Shown: positions 1-9,850 of the stretch, piece after piece | How the letters are laid out: each line of letters opens with the position of its first letter | Numbering within the stretch: the first letter of the stretch is position 1 | Assembly: GCA_022606135.1 (NCBI GenBank) | Contig: JABYQN010000018.1 | Coordinates: 1 to 64,000, forward strand | Source: Fomes fomentarius | Lineage: Eukaryota; Basidiomycota; Agaricomycetes; Polyporales; Polyporaceae | Reading direction: 5' to 3' | Length of the DNA stretch: 64,000 nucleotides | The notes under the pieces: generated by a model | Database searches by the model: none | The model's input: only the letters and a program-made list of their open reading frames with translations | Told to the model about the DNA's origin: nothing | Translations under genes and position numbers: made by a program

Positions 1-821
1 CCCATACGTCCAAACCGCCTCCTCAGCTGTTCATAAGGTGTTGGCGTAAGTACGCCAAACGAGCATCGAATCAATGCAGGCCTCACCGAACCACTACATC
101 CGTCAACGCTCAACATAGTTCCACTTTGGCAGACGACAATTGCTGCTCACCTCGATGAACGATGAACTGTATGCGTGCTCGCCCTACAGCCTGGTCTCGG
201 ATGACAAGCCCACGCACATGATTCGGACACTTACCTTGGCCTCAGCAAATGGCTTGCCGTTCTCCAAAGTCTGAGCGGCGCGTTCAGACACACTCCTTCG
301 AGACTGGTGCAACTTCAAACATAACTTACAATGAGACGAGCGAGGTTATCCGAGTTCTCTTTCATGAGCGCATATAGCTTCATGAGGATGTCGTGTCGTT
401 CCTATATGTCATACAGAAGGTCTTAGGAAGGGTAAAACAGGACACAACATGTGTGCGCACCTTCGCAGCGGTCTTACTCCAGGTCTTGAACGCTGTCGAC
501 GCGGCCTGGATCGCCTGCTTCGTCTCCTCCAAGCCCAACTCTGGCACGGTCCCCAGCTCCTCTGCCGTAGCAGGGTCTACGCATACAATCAGCGTCTTGT
601 ATCCCAGGAGGACATAACGTCGGTACAAGGGTGCCGGATAGCAGTACTCACTGATGACCTTGATTACTCCGCCATCCTTCGCGTCGACCCATTTTCCGTC
701 AATGAAGGCTTGCGAACGAACCAGCGACGCGTCCTTCAAACCAAAATGCGTACATCCAATCAGCATACCATCGTGTAGCCCACACCTTAACCGCACGTAC
801 GTTGACTGCGGTATTCGCCAT
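1..821 (-). CDS. Succinate-semialdehyde dehydrogenase (NAD(P)+), 5' part, runs off the left edge
   Basis: Aldehyde dehydrogenase family protein that would oxidise succinate semialdehyde to succinate at the end of the GABA shunt. Exons on the minus strand: 821-801, 733-652, 576-461, 401-330, 270-235, 183-151, 93-87 and 26 to the window edge. All junctions are GT-AG and keep frame. The protein starts MANTAVN, then shows QAFIDGKWV, NPATAEELGTV, RHDILMKLYALMKENS, TLENGKPFAEAK, GEHAYSSSFIE, WF and AEEAVWTYG, in the order expected for the N-terminal cofactor-binding part of SSADH. The catalytic Cys and Glu lie beyond the edge. A 7-base exon (87-93) is needed to keep frame. No obvious mitochondrial presequence is seen, so a cytosolic form is likely. 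Family assignment is firm; the exact start is inferred from the intron pattern. Confidence 0.85.
87..93 (-). other. 7-base microexon of the SSADH gene
   Basis: On the minus strand the seven bases TGGTTCG are preceded by GATGTAG and followed by GTGAGG, so both splice sites are canonical. Joining exon 183-151, these 7 bases, and the exon from 26 restores the family sequence SSSFIE-WF-AEEAV in frame. Without it the reading frame breaks. Confidence 0.8.
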
Positions 822-883
822 GCGGTATCGATGGAGAGAGTGCCTTGGGGTGAATCTAGGTTTGAGAGAGAGGGATAGGCTGG

Positions 884-894
884 CATAATATAAG
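884..894 (-). promoter_or_regulatory. TATA-like element of the SSADH gene
   Basis: Read on the minus strand this is TTATATTATG, about 65 bases upstream of the proposed start codon at 821. It lies between the truncated derlin exon and the SSADH start. Position and composition fit a TATA box; there is no direct proof. Confidence 0.35.
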
Positions 895-949
895 GGCGGC
901 ATGGCGGAGGGACTAATCCGTCATGATGGAAGCAATAGGGAAAGCTCAC

Positions 950-1295
950 AAGAAGAACATGTGAAAGACGAAATCTAGGGATATGGTTCCAAAGTAGAAG
1001 AAAGTGGCGAAGACACGCCATGGCTGAGTGGCAGAAGCCGTCAGAGGACGGAGAATGCGCACCAAGAACATGCACACACACACCTGCATGTTTGTGAATG
1101 CAGCCTTGAAGCTGAAGTACAGCTGAAGAGGCGTGACCAACTGCATTTGCTACAACAGCCTCGAATCTTTGTATGAGCATTCTGAGATCGACGGAGCCCA
1201 CTCACGACAGCCAGGCTAGTCAAAACGGAGAGCGCAAGCCATGCTCGAGTTACGGGTGGTATCTGGGTCACCCATGCTTCAATCCCAGCTGGCAT
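950..1295 (-). pseudogene. Derlin (Der1-like) 5' fragment, truncated after three exons
   Basis: Derlins are multi-pass ER membrane proteins that help retrotranslocate misfolded proteins in ERAD. Three exons are clear on the minus strand: 1295-1206 (30 codons, with QIPPVTRAWLALSVLTSLAV), 1149-1084 (QLVTPLQLYFSF, FTNMQ) and 1023-950 (PWRVFATFFYFG, LDFVFHMFFL). They are joined by GT-AG introns in correct phase and match the N-terminal membrane segments of the family. The fourth exon, which should start with an RYSRML-type segment, is absent. The sequence after the donor at 949 passes within 130 bases into the SSADH start. Only about 77 of the roughly 210-250 usual residues remain, so this is a fragment and not a working derlin. 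Confidence 0.75.
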
Positions 1296-1762
1296 TTTGT
1301 CCGTTCGTTTCTTTCAGTTCACTGGGCTTGGAGTGGAAGAAGAGAGCAGCTAGGGCATGTGTGAATGAGCAGGAGAGGACATGACTAGAAGAGAGAGACA
1401 GTTCTAAGCCACAGCTTCCCCCAGGCGCCCAACACACGCGAACGTGGCACACGTCATGAAAGATCACGTGCCGCCATTTGCAGAGAACGAGCGCTTCGCC
1501 TGAGGCGGCGGCCTGCAACGTCAGACTCACTCTTGTTCTTCGAAACGTTGAGGCCTCCCATGCCAGCAGGACACGACGGTCATCCTGCCAACTGGTCGAA
1601 TATACATGACTATCAGGACTCTAGGTGTGTAATAGGTGTACTGACGGTCTTGTTTGCGCTAATAAGTACTGATAAACACGCTGATGCTAATATACAAAGT
1701 GCAACATTGGTAATACGGACTTGGTCTACACAGGTGTCGCAATGTACATATAAAAAAACAGG
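1296..1762. other. No supported gene
   Basis: Short open frames exist on both strands but none shows a recognisable domain or a convincing splice pattern. Confidence 0.4.
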
Positions 1763-2005
1763 CTACACCCTTCCGAACCCTGATACACTTCTGCTGAAGC
1801 TGCGGACATGGCCACCAAGGTCTACAGATGCACCTCCACGCCGCATTCTCATCAGGCCTGTTGATAGTGGTGCAGGTGCCTCCTTCCGGTCTTCCGTCTC
1901 TAGTGAGGTAGCTCCTACCTGTTGCAGCTCTCTTTTCACCATCATACTGAACAGCACGATGGCGGCCGCGCCGCACATTATCATCGAGGGAAGAAACCGA
2001 TGCAA
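1763..2005 (-). CDS. Small hypothetical protein with one possible membrane segment
   Basis: An 80-codon frame starting MHRFLPSM with a hydrophobic stretch (IMCGAAAIVLFSMM) near the N-terminus followed by a charged, Arg-rich tail. This could be one exon of a small mitochondrial or ER membrane protein. No family is recognised and no clear flanking exons were found, so it may be a chance frame. Confidence 0.2.
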   Translation of the reverse strand: MHRFLPSMIMCGAAAIVLFSMMVKRELQQVGATSLETEDRKEAPAPLSTGLMRMRRGGASVDLGGHVRSFSRSVSGFGRV

Positions 2006-2628
2006 TCTATATGGTGCGACGTGAGTTCCTTTCCTCTGGCGTCGACGCTCGCATGACTCACCGATGAGTACACCTATACGTTAGCACAGATGTATCAGCC
2101 AACGCTACTGAGCCCACAGCAGTGCATCCACTCGAGTCCGACGACGACTTGGACCTTGCACACGTCTCGAATGCTGCTCCAATCGTATACGTAAACAGCC
2201 TTTCCGAACCGGGAGCTAGAGAGTGCGTCCTAGTCACCGTCTCGTTTCCATTGTCGGTCCACATCCTCGCCCTCGTTCGCACGGGCCTCCGCACATGTCC
2301 ACGCCGACAACACGGACATTTCCGTCTAGGCGGGAGCGACGGCGATGGGCGCTCAGAATAGTCATGCACACTAGCGCCCGTGTGACGCTCGTCTGGATTA
2401 TTATAGAACAAGGACAACACCTAGCACTTTTTATGTGTGATATTTGTAGTCATTAAATCTGCCTTTTGCCAAAGAAATTGATTTGATGTCCCTAGGGTTT
2501 CTCAGCTTGGACGCTTGGACGTAGTTCCCATCACTCGCATCAGCCTCGTGTTTTCCTATTCAGGACACCCCTTCCTTTCTGAGAAGGGGCTCGAAAATCA
2601 ACATTGAGAATTGAGTATGGCTACTGAT
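2006..2628. other. No supported gene
   Basis: Only unconvincing Arg/Ser-rich frames on both strands. It includes the region downstream of the kinase-like gene that ends at 2629. Confidence 0.4.
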
Positions 2629-4629
2629 CTAAGAACAGAGCGGATCGACAAAATCGATGAGCGTGAGCCGCTCGCCATCCCACAACGCATTCCGATGGCT
2701 AACATCGGTCGGCTCGATACCTACTTGGCGTACCTTGGAGACGGCGTCGTGCAGAAGAGTCCTGTGCGACCGATTTAGCCCAGTACAAGAGATGATGACG
2801 GTGTCACTCACGAGATGTTGTCCGGTGCCGAAGTGTTAGCCAAATCTTGGCCTTCGTGCGAGAGCATCGTGACTGCATACTCACTGTACGTGAACAGTCC
2901 ATAATACTTCGGGATGGGAAGCGTGGCTAGCTGAGCGGATGTCAGCGGCTGCAATCGGCGACGCAAGCGACGCCACTCCTGTGCCATGGCCCGAGGGCGT
3001 GCCAAATGGGGAAATTTGACAACCACACGGGCACATGCATACTGCCCTTGCATGACAGACGCACTCCGGCCCGAGCCGACAGACCCCTTGAGGTGCAGTT
3101 CGACCACCGACGTCCGAAACAATGACATGAGCCAATGTATGCACCAGAATACAAATCCAAGCCAGATGCCGTGCTCGAGATTCAAAGCCCTTTCCTGGCG
3201 TACAAGCGGGATCGGGTGCAATGCCCACTCTGTGCGCAGCCACACCAGCTCACACCGCCCCAACTCGTACTCGTGCCACTGCCGAAGCAGCGTGTCCTTG
3301 AGTGTGCCGACAGCTCTACTCGGTGCGCGGAGCCACCTTGAAACCACTGATGGTGACGGAGGAGAGGTTTTGGGCGCTAATGTGATGGACATGTCAGCGT
3401 CATCGGACGCCACGACGGGGGACGGCAGTGCGCACGAGTGGTCGGAAACAGTCTTGAGGAGTGTCGGCAAAGCGAGCTGTGTGCAGTCACCATGAACATG
3501 AGAGCGACGGGTGCAGGGCAAAATGGCTCACACGGCTGGCGAGATACACGAATCTGAAGAACGTAGACCAGGTGATGAGCTTCGCGTCAACTGTGGAGAT
3601 GAAGTGTGTAATGGCGGGATCGACCTGAGCTTGGGGGTCAAGAGGAAAGCGGTACGGGCCTGCGACTGAGAGCTGATCCGGTTCCGTGCGTTCGAAGAGA
3701 TAGGTGCCAGAGACGCACGCAAACGCCGCCAGGTCGACACCGTACCGGAGCATCTGGTTCCATACCTTTGTCGTGTTAATCTGTGACGGGGAAGAACCAT
3801 GTGATTGTTGGAGTACTCACTTGAATGATGAAGTGGGCGGCATGGTCTGTGTCGTAAAGATGTGTATTGATGTCAAAGCGACCTTTTTGGATGAGTTGCT
3901 TGATTTCGGACGCGCGCGACCACCACTTATAGGGCCCTTTGAGCTCTACCACGAGGTAGAAGACTTGAGATCCGAGGACGTCGGAGATGTAATACTTGCA
4001 CGCGATATCGGTGCGTGTGAGGCCAGACGTGGAAGGGCAGGTGTAAACGGTGCCGAGGCCCCATTGCGTGGGATGGAGGTCTGTGGAACGGACATCATAT
4101 AAAGGGTTGAGGTGGAGAGGGTATAATAATGACCGACCTTCAGGATCGAGTTGGGGCAACCCTTCCAATGCACCACTGACCTCGAAGAGGGCAGCGATGG
4201 TGGCGCCTATGCCCTGCCACACATCGCCAACAGAGGCCTCATCGGTGACAGCGGTCTGCTGTTGATTGAATTGCACTTGCGGGCCGTGAAGACGGCGGGC
4301 TTCCCATGCGTTGAGTAAGTCCTCGGCCGGGGGCAAGCCGATGTCTTTGAATTTGGTGCGGTCGTGCATGATGGGCAATTCGTCTACAGCTCTCAGGTTG
4401 TTCAGAGGCAAGGTAAAGGCCTCCACAAGCTCTTTCTCTGCTTGAGTGACCTGCCGTATGCCGACCTGGTGTGGAGGTTTAATAATCCTAACACCAGGAA
4501 AATGGAAGTGTGTGGGTGCATCGAGGCGATCGAGAACGTCGCGGACGAGCTCGGAGTCGGATGCAATGACTGCCAAGGGTCAGGGTACAGTTGGTGAAAC
4601 GGAGTTGGAGACTTACTGTGAACGGGCAT
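2629..4629 (-). CDS. Restriction-endonuclease-like / protein-kinase-like fusion protein
   Basis: Start is taken at 4629: ATGCCCGTTCACA, then a GTAAGT...CAG intron, then the frame reading IIASDSELVRDVLDRL. The N-terminal 250 residues contain an acidic pair followed by LVVELKGPYKWWSR near residues 208-222, a D...ExK arrangement like a PD-(D/E)XK nuclease core. After an intron a second block follows (KVWNQMLRYGVDLAAF...). The C-terminal third looks like a small kinase fold: a glycine-rich loop (LKGSVGSGRSASV), a Lys in RVVVKF, a catalytic-loop-like GIEPTDVSHRNALW and a metal-binding LIDF. The gene ends shortly after it with DPLCS. No inactivating lesion was seen. Nuclease-kinase fusions are known among Crinkler-like (CR) eukaryotic effectors; membership of that group is inference, and no substrate can be named. 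Confidence 0.6.
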
Positions 4630-4639
4630 GGCGGTGGAG

Positions 4640-4954
4640 GGAGGAAGATAGGGGGTGGGTGCCGGGTGAGCACACTGTTATATAGATCGAGGATGAGAGC
4701 TAACGTTATCAGCGGACCTTGACGGGATAAGGAGCATGACGCCTATCCGGATACCCTTGAGAGAATCTTAAGGTCCATAATCCCTTGAGAGGGTCTTAAG
4801 ACATATCTCCGATACGCGACAAGCGATGGTCACATGAAGGCTCTTTCCGACCCTAATATCATTATGGCCGGTTCCTCCAGCCATCAACGGCGTGAAATGA
4901 CATTGACGCTGGCCAGAATGCATGCCAGCAGGATGAATTGATTCATAGCTACAG
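4640..4954. other. Intergenic stretch with a short duplicated motif
   Basis: Two imperfect direct copies of CCCTTGAGAG..TCTTAAG lie at 4754-4771 and 4782-4800, and a related CTTAAG-rich sequence recurs near 6150-6180. No gene is supported. Confidence 0.4.
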
Positions 4955-5371
4955 TGGATGACTTCCCATAAGGATTTACGGAAATACGGACGTCCGTAGA
5001 CGTCCGTAAATCGCCGAGATGCCGACGTCGATACAAAGTCCGCTGATGGGACGCCGTCCGTAGACGCAGCAAGCGCCCAAAATCTAGAAGAGGGGGTCGA
5101 CCCCCCTTTCTAAATGCTGAAGTCGTCTGTAAAGCTCGCTTAGCCTCGCTTATGGTTTTGCGCGACGGGTATGGAAGCTCCCATCATTACAAATCGCCCA
5201 ACCTTCCACTTTCGCTGCTGACAAACGACGCAGGGAACAACCTCCGAGGAAAACCCGACCTCCAAGCTTCCCGGGCTGGAGGCCTCACAGCTTGGATCTC
5301 GGTTGTAGTTCAGGCTCCGCTAGAAATCTACGGCGTCCGTATTTCCGTAAATCCTTATGGGAAGTCATCCA
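4955..5371. mobile_element. MITE-like element with 38-base terminal inverted repeats
   Basis: The first 38 bases (4955-4992, starting TGGATGACTTCCC) recur as a perfect inverted copy at 5334-5371, ending GGGAAGTCATCCA. The 417 base interior has no coding potential, although a shorter palindromic motif (CGGACGTCCG) lies just inside the left end. Small size, no transposase and perfect inverted ends fit a miniature DNA transposon. The flanks (CTACAG / GTTACA) do not give a convincing target-site duplication, so the superfamily cannot be assigned. Confidence 0.8.
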
Positions 5372-6257
5372 GTTACACTACATAATGACATGAATTACGA
5401 CAAAGACCGATGGGGGGACCTTGAGATGGATGGAGAGACTACGGAAGTTCTTACTTGCGTGCGTGCCTAGTATGCATGTATCAACCAACAAGTCGACGAG
5501 TTCTGCAATGAGACGGATTCACAAGTGAAGAAATGGCAGACGAACGGCAACTTACGGGGCATTTGCAAGAGGATGGTCGGGAAGGGTGGAGGTGAGCAGA
5601 CGACTGCGTCTGCGATGATACGAGTGGCCCAGAGAATGCTCATCGGGGGCAATCACCATGATGGACATGGTGTCTGGAAGGCGGATCGAGTGCGAGCGAG
5701 TGTGGGTGAGAGCGCTGAATGGGAGGTGAAGTTTGAACAGCAAAGGGAAGATCGACTGACCTCCAGAAGAAGCCAGCGTGCAGTCTGTCAACTGTGACGT
5801 CGCACACGACGTCGACGAATCATGACTTACCTTTCTGCTAAAAGACATGTAGTCAAAGGTAGACGACTGACTCACCATATGCAACTTCAAGCAAGAGGCC
5901 AAGGGGAGACGAAATGAGACTTGTCACTTTCGACAAGATGGAAGAGAGAAAAGATGGGAGAAAACGACAAGTCCAACCGCGGGAAGCTGAGCAAGGAAAT
6001 TCAACCGTGCGAATCGGGCAAGGCATGCCGTGGCTCGGCACACGGCCATCTTCGGCCGGATAAGTCCAACCTCGGCAGTCAACGATTGCCGATATTCGCA
6101 CTTGAAATCCACTCGAGAGTTTTCGCACTTAAGGAGTTTCCATGATGGAATTGAGAGATTCTTAAGAAATGACTCTTAAGGGTTTCTGTGCCCGTCGGCT
6201 GGCAAGATTCACTCAAAAGGCCAGTTGGGCGTGTACAGCGCTCCAGGTGGGATCGCC
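5372..6257. other. No firmly supported gene
   Basis: A minus-strand frame at 5552-5902 (117 codons including stop) is open but has no recognised domain and may be exons of an unrecognised gene or chance. Confidence 0.35.
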
Positions 6258-6521
6258 TCAGGCCGCGACGGTGCGAGCATCATCCCGCGCGACTTCCACA
6301 AGGCACGCTGCTACGGGATAGCACGCCAAGTCTGGCGGCGCGATCCCAACCCACGGTAACAAAATTGTCTTCATATCAGATTGAGTGAAGAGAAAGAGCG
6401 TATATGCATGATAGGCGGCGCGATGGAGGGAGAGAGGGGGGCCATGGAGCACTGCTGATGGTGCAAAGCGGATACTAAGGGGAAGAACAGGAAGAGACGT
6501 GGTAGGGGTACTCCAGTCCAC
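6258..6521 (-). CDS. Possible N-terminal exon of a UbiA-like prenyltransferase
   Basis: The minus-strand frame contains HAYTLFLFTQSDMKTILLP, which resembles the conserved entry segment of fungal UbiA-like membrane prenyltransferases (a YTLYLFTKSDLKT-type motif). The Asp-rich substrate motifs of that family were not found downstream (toward lower coordinates). If real, it is an isolated or strongly diverged fragment. Low confidence. Confidence 0.25.
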   Translation of the reverse strand: MDWSTPTTSLPVLPLSIRFAPSAVLHGPPLSLHRAAYHAYTLFLFTQSDMKTILLPWVGIAPPDLACYPVAACLVEVARDDARTVAA

Positions 6522-7164
6522 TCACTACGTGCAACGGCCTCAAAACTTTCGAGTCATTGGCTGATGAAATCTCGGCTGGATTCTTCCTTTCACCATCCCA
6601 CAGTCATGAGCGCCCACAAACAAAGAGAAAGTTTCTACCTTGTGCGGGACAAGCAATCCATTTCACAGGCTGTTTTTTCTGGTCGGGGCATGTGGGGACT
6701 ATTGCTCGTTCCTCCCTACACCGCCTAGTCAGCTGTTCTCACATTGCATTGGGATCCAAGATGTCAAGCTGCGCTCAAGGCTCACCCTCGCGGCTCGCCA
6801 CTTCCGTTGGAAATGTGGTGCGACAGAGAAGAGACCGCTCTGTGCTGCCCTGGGACCGAACATGAACTTCTTGATTCACGAGGAATGATGACTGTGGTAG
6901 ATCTGCCGGTCACCCTCTGAGGGCGACGTGGGAGGCTGCGGCTGCGGTGGATGAAGAAGAGAGGGTGGCTTCAAGTTCGGAGTGACAAGGGTCTCTCAGA
7001 AGGCTGTACGTAATCCCGCCATACTGGCGCCCGAACGGTAATCTCGGCCACTCTTCCACACACACACTTCCGATTCGCCGCCGCGCGGGTTCGGGTCTGA
7101 GTAACTCTCGAGTCTGAGCAGCGCGAGTACGCCCCCCATCTCGTCCATCTCTGTCTCCTCTAGG
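6522..7164. other. Upstream region of the first P450; nothing else seen
   Basis: No gene is supported. The sequence runs directly into the P450 start at 7165 and should contain its promoter; no convincing TATA box was identified. Confidence 0.35.
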
Positions 7165-9535
7165 ATGGATCTGCTTGGTGTTGTTGCTCTCGGCACTGTG
7201 GCCTCCGCTCTCTGGATTTCATGGCGTTATTTCGCACCTGTCTATCTCTCACCAATAACCCGTCTGCCAGGCCCTCCCTGCCCGAGCTTGCTATATGGAA
7301 ACTTCAGGCAAATCAGCAACGTTAGGAACTCCCTGATGATGCGCGATTGGGCAGAGAAATATGGTCCCAATTGTCTCATTCGATGGTTCCTACAAGTAAG
7401 CAAACATCATACGCAATGATAGTGGCAAATTGGCTGACTACCATTAGACTCCCTCTTTGTGGACCATAGACCCGGTGACCGTTGGCCATATCATGACCCA
7501 CTCTTATAACTACGAGAAACCTATGGAGGGGAGAAGGACCACTGCTCGATTGATCGGCCAGAGTCAGTACTGCCTGACTTGTCAAACATGCTCGCACTGA
7601 CGATCCGGAATTTACAATTCAATCCTGCAGGCATCATCATAGCCGAAGGTGGGACTTACCACTTACATTGACGAGAACTCTCACTCAACCTTGTCTTCAG
7701 GCGACGTACACAAAAGACAGGTAGTTGCCAGTAACTTCCGTTTATTGTCCAAAGGCTCATTTGTCTGCACGACATAGCGAAGAGCTCTAGTATGTCCTGA
7801 CTCTCCCCCTGTGCGAGATAATAGAATCAGTATGGAACTGACGCACAGTAGAATCCCGCATTCGGTCCTGCACAGATCCGCGAATTCAATACGATCTTTG
7901 TTGAGAAGTCCGCTCAAGTGAGACACCAATTTCGACTCTTATCATAGCGCTAAGCAGATATAAACTACAGCTCCGCGATGTCTGGAGCGCTCAAATTGTC
8001 GAGAAAGGAGGATATCTGCAAACAAACGTTATGGACGGCCTACGAAGCCTGACTCTGGACGTCATCGGTCTCGCCGGTGAGCGCGATGCAGTCATCTATG
8101 GAAGCTTGATGTGAACGTGCAGTGTAGGGTTCAATTATCATTTTGATTCACTGAATCCTGACAAGGAGCCGAATGAGCTGAGCAAAGCGTTCGAACACAT
8201 CTTCAAGCATCCGCCGAGCATGTCCATCTTGCGTGTCCTCCTGGACGTCTTTCCTGTGCTCAACGTCTTCGTAAGTCCCACGCCCCTTCCTGCGATGGAG
8301 GACATGGATAAAGCCGTCTGTATCATAGCCGGACGAACGGACGCGCAAGATCAAGGAAGGACGTGTTATCGCTGGGCGCATTGGCATGCAGCTCATCAAA
8401 GAGAAGAAGGCCGCAATCTTGAGCGAGTCGTCGGCTGGTGTCGAGAAGAAAGGTATACAGGGCCGCGATATCCTCACATTGCTCCTGAAGGCGAACCTAG
8501 CAACAGACATCCCAGACAATCAACGCATCTCGGACGACGAAGTACTAGCTCGTATGTGTCACAGTTCTGTCAGTATACATAGATTGTATATTCTATTTAA
8601 CGCGCGTGTGTCTAGAGGTCAGAAGGTCGGTTCTCTGAAGAGAGATCGTCACTGCTGTCGCTAACTTTACGGCGACACTGCCCAGTCTCCTCGCAGCAGG
8701 ACACGAGACCACGAACACTGCCACTGCATGGTGCTTATATGCACTATCTCTCTCTCCGCGGATTCAGCGCAAGCTCCGCCAGGAACTTCTGCAGGTATCG
8801 ACAGAGCCGACCATGGAGGAACTCGCGGAATTGCCATACCTAGACGCTATTATCCGGGAGACCCTAAGGGTATACGCTCCAGTCACAACAAGCCTCCGCG
8901 TCGCCGTTCAGGACGACGTTCTTCCCGTAAGCAAGCCGTTCGTGGATCGCAACGGTCTCGTACAAAATCAGATCAGGTCTGTCGTGAAGCTATCCTTCTG
9001 AGAATTGTTGGTGCGTATCTTAACACGAAGACTGCCAGGATCACGAGGGGAAACAAGGTGGTCATGCCCATCGTTGGCATGAACCAATCGAAGGCTCTTT
9101 GGGGCGATGATTCCTTAGAATTCAGGTGAGATGTCCTTATTCGTACAACAGCAATGAACTCATACCCCCGGTCTCATGCAGGCCCGAACGTTGGCAAAGC
9201 CCTCCCGAAGCGATAACGAACATCCCTGGCGTATGGGGCCACATGCTCACCTTCTTCGGCGGAGCACGAGGGTGTATCGGCTACCGGTTTGCCGTCACAG
9301 AGTGCGTCCACGGATCTCTTGTTCATATATTGGATCTCAGGAGTGTGCCGCTCATCGGTTATTCAGGATGAAGGTCATCATATTCACGCTCGTGCGCTCG
9401 TTCGAATTTGAGCTGGCCGTCCCTCGAGAGGATGCACAGCCGACAGGCACGTTCCTGCAGCGACCGGCCCTTGTCAGCGAATCTGAGCGAGGAACACAGC
9501 TTCCCATGGTCATACGCCCATACGTGCCGGAGTAG
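7165..9535 (+). CDS. Cytochrome P450 monooxygenase
   Basis: Membrane-anchored haem-thiolate monooxygenase. The first exon starts [16 protein letters not shown], a hydrophobic anchor, followed by the hinge [14 protein letters not shown]. About ten exons follow, with [74 protein letters not shown], the I-helix [12 protein letters not shown] (about 8698-8733), the K-helix ETLR, the PERW segment and the haem loop [14 protein letters not shown] (about 9250-9300). It ends VIRPYVPE. The haem Cys, ExxR and oxygen-activating Thr are all present. The exon boundary at about 8555-8690, just before the I-helix, could not be resolved cleanly, and the residues before NPAFGP look short by a few. Convergent with the next P450. 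Confidence 0.85.
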
Positions 9536-9850
9536 ATCTTGTTGGATATTCTGTAATCGTTATTTATCTAGCTTGTTTATGACTTTGGATGGACGCTATT
9601 TTGAACTCTGGATGCTGTGTTTCTTTCTCACGTTTGTGTTGCTATCTCGTGTTGTAGTGTTTTCCTTGTTCATGATCAACAATGAAATGCGTTGGGATCA
9701 AACATATTCTTGCCACTAGTCACGGAGTCACAGGAGATTCTAGTGGGCATGCAGTACAATCTTCGCAAGGACAAACAAGAGCCCAAATCGTACAGGAATA
9801 GGAGTTCTACCAAACTATCTTGCCATAGACACAAATATATACCAATGACC
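9536..9850. other. Shared 3' region of two convergent P450 genes
   Basis: About 315 bases between the two stop codons, AT-richer than the flanks. No gene or strong terminator-like structure recognised. Confidence 0.4.

Noticed and set aside
31..150. A frameshift in SSADH between SSSFIE and AEEAV
   Set aside because: First taken as damage, but the 7-base exon at 87-93 restores the frame.
4754..4800. Two CCCTTGAGAG..CTTAAG copies as a regulatory array
   Set aside because: Only two imperfect copies, with no consistent position relative to a gene.
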